Positions 5,450-8,931 of a stretch of DNA of 8,931 nt are shown piece after piece. The translations under genes and the position numbers were made by a program. Each line of letters opens with the position of its first letter. The stretch's first letter is position 1. This DNA is from an uncultured Coriobacteriales bacterium (lineage in GTDB: Bacteria; Actinomycetota; Coriobacteriia; Coriobacteriales; Atopobiaceae), in the NCBI GenBank assembly GCA_946530775.1, contig CAMNAH010000032.1, forward strand, positions 1-8,931, in the 5' to 3' direction. The notes beneath the pieces are model-generated. The model had not been told where the DNA came from, made no database searches, and saw only the letters and a program-made list of their open reading frames with translations.

Positions 5450-7072
5450 CTAGCCGCGCTTGAGAATGCGTGCGAGCAGCGTATGGATGGTGTTTGCCTC
5501 GGGAACATGCAGGGCGAGCGCAAGCCCGTAGGTCACGATGAGCGACGGGATGCCCGCGATTACGCAGAGCAGCACCGAGCCGATCACAAGCGAGAAATGC
5601 GGCATGAGAAGCGGCGTGGCGATGTTCAGGATGAGCATGCCCACGGCCGCCCCCGCGATGCCGAGAACCGCGGAGCGGATGATGCCCATGAAGAGCGGGC
5701 GCAGCGCGATCTGCGGATAGTCGCGCTTGAGGCTCGCGAACATGAATGCATCGAAGAACGCGAAGAAGATAAATGAGGTGAACGGCACGAACCACAGGCC
5801 GATGTGCGGAGCGACGAAGAGCAGCATCGCGATCTGCAGCGCAGAGCCCAGCACGTTCGCAAAGGCGTAGAGCCCCATCTTACGCGTCGAGGAGAAGACC
5901 TTCTGCAGATACATGCCCACGCCGTACACGGGAAGCGAGGGGGCCCTGCCTGCCAGATAGACCGTCGCGAGGACGATGGCCTCCTCTGAGAAGCGGGTGC
6001 CGAAGATGGAGATGAGCGGCCGCGAGAACACCATGAGGTAGAGCGCGAACGGGGCCAGGAAGAAGAAGATCTGCGATGCGCCGGTGGAGACCGTCGCGCA
6101 GAAATCATCGATCTTTCCGAGCGCGTACTCATCGGAGAGCTCGGTGAAGAGCGTGGTCATGATGGGAACGCAGAGCACCGCATACGGCAGCGTGAACCAC
6201 GGGTGCGCGTAGTCCGCAACCGATGCGCCGATGGCGGTGAACGTGAGCGTGGCGTTCATCTGGATCGAAGCCGTCACGAACGAGGTGACGAGGATGACGA
6301 TGGACGGCACGCCGATCTTGAGGGTGTCCTTAAGCGACGGATCGGAGAGATCGATGCGGAAGCGCACGTGGATGCCGTGGCGATGCATCGAGGGGATCTG
6401 CAGCGCCATCTGGACGAACACTCCCACGGGATTGCCCAGCGCGAGGATGAGCAGGCCGAGGGAGGGGTTCGTATCGGCCAGCAGCGCATACAGCAGGAAG
6501 GACGAGATGGTGACCACGTTGTTGAAGATCGGCGCGACGGAGGACCAGAAGTAGTCGCGCTCCGCGTTCACCACGCCCGAGAAGATGGTCGAGAGCGCAT
6601 AGAGCACGATCTCGATGGCGAAGAAGCGGAAGAACCACACCGCAAGACTCGAGTCGAAGTCCTCGGCAGCCGAGAAGGACTGCGTCCAGACGAGCTGAAC
6701 CGCAAACACTATGGACAGCAGCGTGACCGCCGCGGTGATGACGAGCACGATCGAGGTGAGGTTGGATACGTAGTCGGCCGCCGCATCGGTGCCGAGGCGC
6801 TTCTTGACCGACATGTACACGGGGAGGAACGCCGTCACGAGCATGCCGGCGGTCACGACCTCGTAAATCTGGGTGGGAAGATTGTTTGCGACCGCGTAGC
6901 AGCTCGCAAGCACGGTTGCACCGATCGCATAGGCCTGGGCCCAGGTGCGGATGAAGCCGGTGATGCGGCTCACGATGACGAGCACGCTCATCAGCAGGGC
7001 GGACCTGCCGGCCGAGGCCATCTGCTCGTCGTGGCTGCCCGTCTCGGCCGCCTCCGTCATCTCTTCGTCCAT
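5450..7072 (-). CDS. murJ: Lipid II flippase MurJ (MviN family)
   Basis: Polytopic inner-membrane protein of the MOP superfamily that moves the lipid-linked peptidoglycan precursor across the membrane. The 540 aa comprise an acidic, soluble N-terminal tail (1-22) followed by about 14 hydrophobic segments from SALLMSVLVIVSRITGF (24-40) to the last near 496-522. Arg36 and Arg42 in SRITGFIRTW match conserved cavity arginines of the family. The next motif, NLPTQIYEVVTAGMLVTAF (64-82), has Tyr/Glu where E. coli has a paired arginine, as in actinobacterial MurJ. Later helices hold GNPVGVFVQ (213-221) and GVPSIVILVTSFV (254-266). Start at 7072 is preferred over Met5 because GGGAGG stands 8 nt upstream; that ATG directly abuts the stop of the ybaK-like gene, so translation is probably coupled. 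No C-terminal kinase or carbohydrate-binding extension, unlike mycobacterial MurJ. Confidence 0.94.
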   Translation of the reverse strand: MDEEMTEAAETGSHDEQMASAGRSALLMSVLVIVSRITGFIRTWAQAYAIGATVLASCYAVANNLPTQIYEVVTAGMLVTAFLPVYMSVKKRLGTDAAADYVSNLTSIVLVITAAVTLLSIVFAVQLVWTQSFSAAEDFDSSLAVWFFRFFAIEIVLYALSTIFSGVVNAERDYFWSSVAPIFNNVVTISSFLLYALLADTNPSLGLLILALGNPVGVFVQMALQIPSMHRHGIHVRFRIDLSDPSLKDTLKIGVPSIVILVTSFVTASIQMNATLTFTAIGASVADYAHPWFTLPYAVLCVPIMTTLFTELSDEYALGKIDDFCATVSTGASQIFFFLAPFALYLMVFSRPLISIFGTRFSEEAIVLATVYLAGRAPSLPVYGVGMYLQKVFSSTRKMGLYAFANVLGSALQIAMLLFVAPHIGLWFVPFTSFIFFAFFDAFMFASLKRDYPQIALRPLFMGIIRSAVLGIAGAAVGMLILNIATPLLMPHFSLVIGSVLLCVIAGIPSLIVTYGLALALHVPEANTIHTLLARILKRG

Positions 7073-7579
7073 CTACACCCCCTCCCGGCAGATGTCTGCC
7101 AGCGTTGCATCAAGAAACGATACTACGTCATCGGGCGAGAGGCGAAGCGCGAGGCCCCGTTTGCCACCCGAAATCCCAATCTCGTCAAACAGTTGCGCCG
7201 TCTCGTCGATGAGCGTGGGAAAGCGCTTCTTCATGCCGATGGGCGAGCACGCGCCGCGCACGTATCCGCACACCGGCTCGAGATCGCGCACGTGCATCAT
7301 GGAGAGGCTCTTCTCCCCCGCCGCAGCTGCGGCCTTCTTGAGGTCGAGCTCGGCGGCAGAGGGAATGCAGCACACCACGTGCCCTCCGCTCGGCGTGACC
7401 GTGACGAGCGTCTTGAAGGAGCTATCGGGGTCGTGGCCGAGAAGCTCGGCCACATGGATGCCGTAGTCGCGGCCGGGCATATCGTCGTCGACCTCGTAGG
7501 TCTCGGCCGTGTATGCGATGCCGGCGGCATCGAGCTCGCGGAGGGCGTTGGTCTTGTCGATGCGCTTGTCGCGTGCCAT
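7073..7579 (-). CDS. ybaK: Cys-tRNA(Pro) deacylase, YbaK/EbsC family
   Basis: Editing enzyme that hydrolyses cysteine mischarged on tRNA(Pro), preventing Cys-for-Pro errors; cytoplasmic. The 168 aa match the normal ~160 of the family. It starts MARDKRIDKTNALRELD, and carries SSFKTLVT (53-60) in which Lys57 corresponds to the essential lysine of E. coli YbaK. The nucleotide-pocket loop is GYVRGACSPIGMKKRFPTLID (105-125), with Gly-Gly replaced in part by Gly-Ala. A further motif GISGGKRGLALRLSP (135-149) is typical. The frame remains open far upstream, to about 8146, but that part is antiparallel-independent shadow of uvrA; the true start is 7579, where AGAGGGA lies 9 nt upstream inside the uvrA tail and the family N-terminus begins. 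It is 2 nt from uvrA and abuts murJ. Specificity within the YbaK/ProX/PrdX group is assigned by overall resemblance. Confidence 0.92.
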   Translation of the reverse strand: MARDKRIDKTNALRELDAAGIAYTAETYEVDDDMPGRDYGIHVAELLGHDPDSSFKTLVTVTPSGGHVVCCIPSAAELDLKKAAAAAGEKSLSMMHVRDLEPVCGYVRGACSPIGMKKRFPTLIDETAQLFDEIGISGGKRGLALRLSPDDVVSFLDATLADICREGV

Positions 7580-7581
7580 CG

Positions 7582-8931
<1,350 letters not shown>

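Overview
The window reads as chromosomal DNA of a GC-rich Gram-positive bacterium. Actinomycetota, class Coriobacteriia (Collinsella-like), is the best guess. This rests on GC-rich codon use, a MurJ whose first-helix region is of the actinobacterial type (a YEV-x2-AG stretch where E. coli has a paired arginine), the gene set, and a lipoprotein with both a twin-arginine motif and a lipobox. The class assignment is inference; no rRNA or other marker is present.

Region 1 (1-1401). On the minus strand lies the first ~349 codons of a family-5 (oligopeptide/dipeptide type) ABC-transporter binding lipoprotein, whose 3' end runs off the left edge. Its leader holds a good sigma70-type promoter, a GC-rich hairpin and a purine-rich ribosome site. 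A long plus-strand open frame covers this gene but is only its antisense shadow.

Region 2 (1279-2219). A 941-bp REP/RAYT module: a plus-strand single-strand (HUH/Y1) transposase of 250 aa, with one copy of a 31-bp hairpin repeat upstream in inverted orientation and two tandem copies downstream. All three copies are identical. The gene is visibly less GC-rich than its neighbours. The downstream repeat pair fills the gap between the convergent 3' ends of the transposase gene and uvrC.

Region 3 (2224-8931). A tightly packed minus-strand gene cluster, in transcription order uvrA (5' end off the right edge) - ybaK-like Cys-tRNA(Pro) deacylase - murJ lipid II flippase - ATP-grasp ligase - uvrC. 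The gaps are 2, 0, 37 and 9 nt, so it is almost certainly one operon. It combines two nucleotide-excision-repair subunits (UvrA damage sensor, UvrC dual-incision nuclease) with a tRNA proofreading enzyme and two envelope genes. The ATP-grasp protein resembles the D-aspartate ligase type that builds peptidoglycan cross-bridges, which would suit its place beside murJ, but its substrate cannot be read from the sequence. uvrB is not in the window.

The most unusual points are the recently active-looking REP/RAYT module abutting uvrC, the probable amino-acid ligase between murJ and uvrC, and a rearranged cysteine cluster in UvrC.
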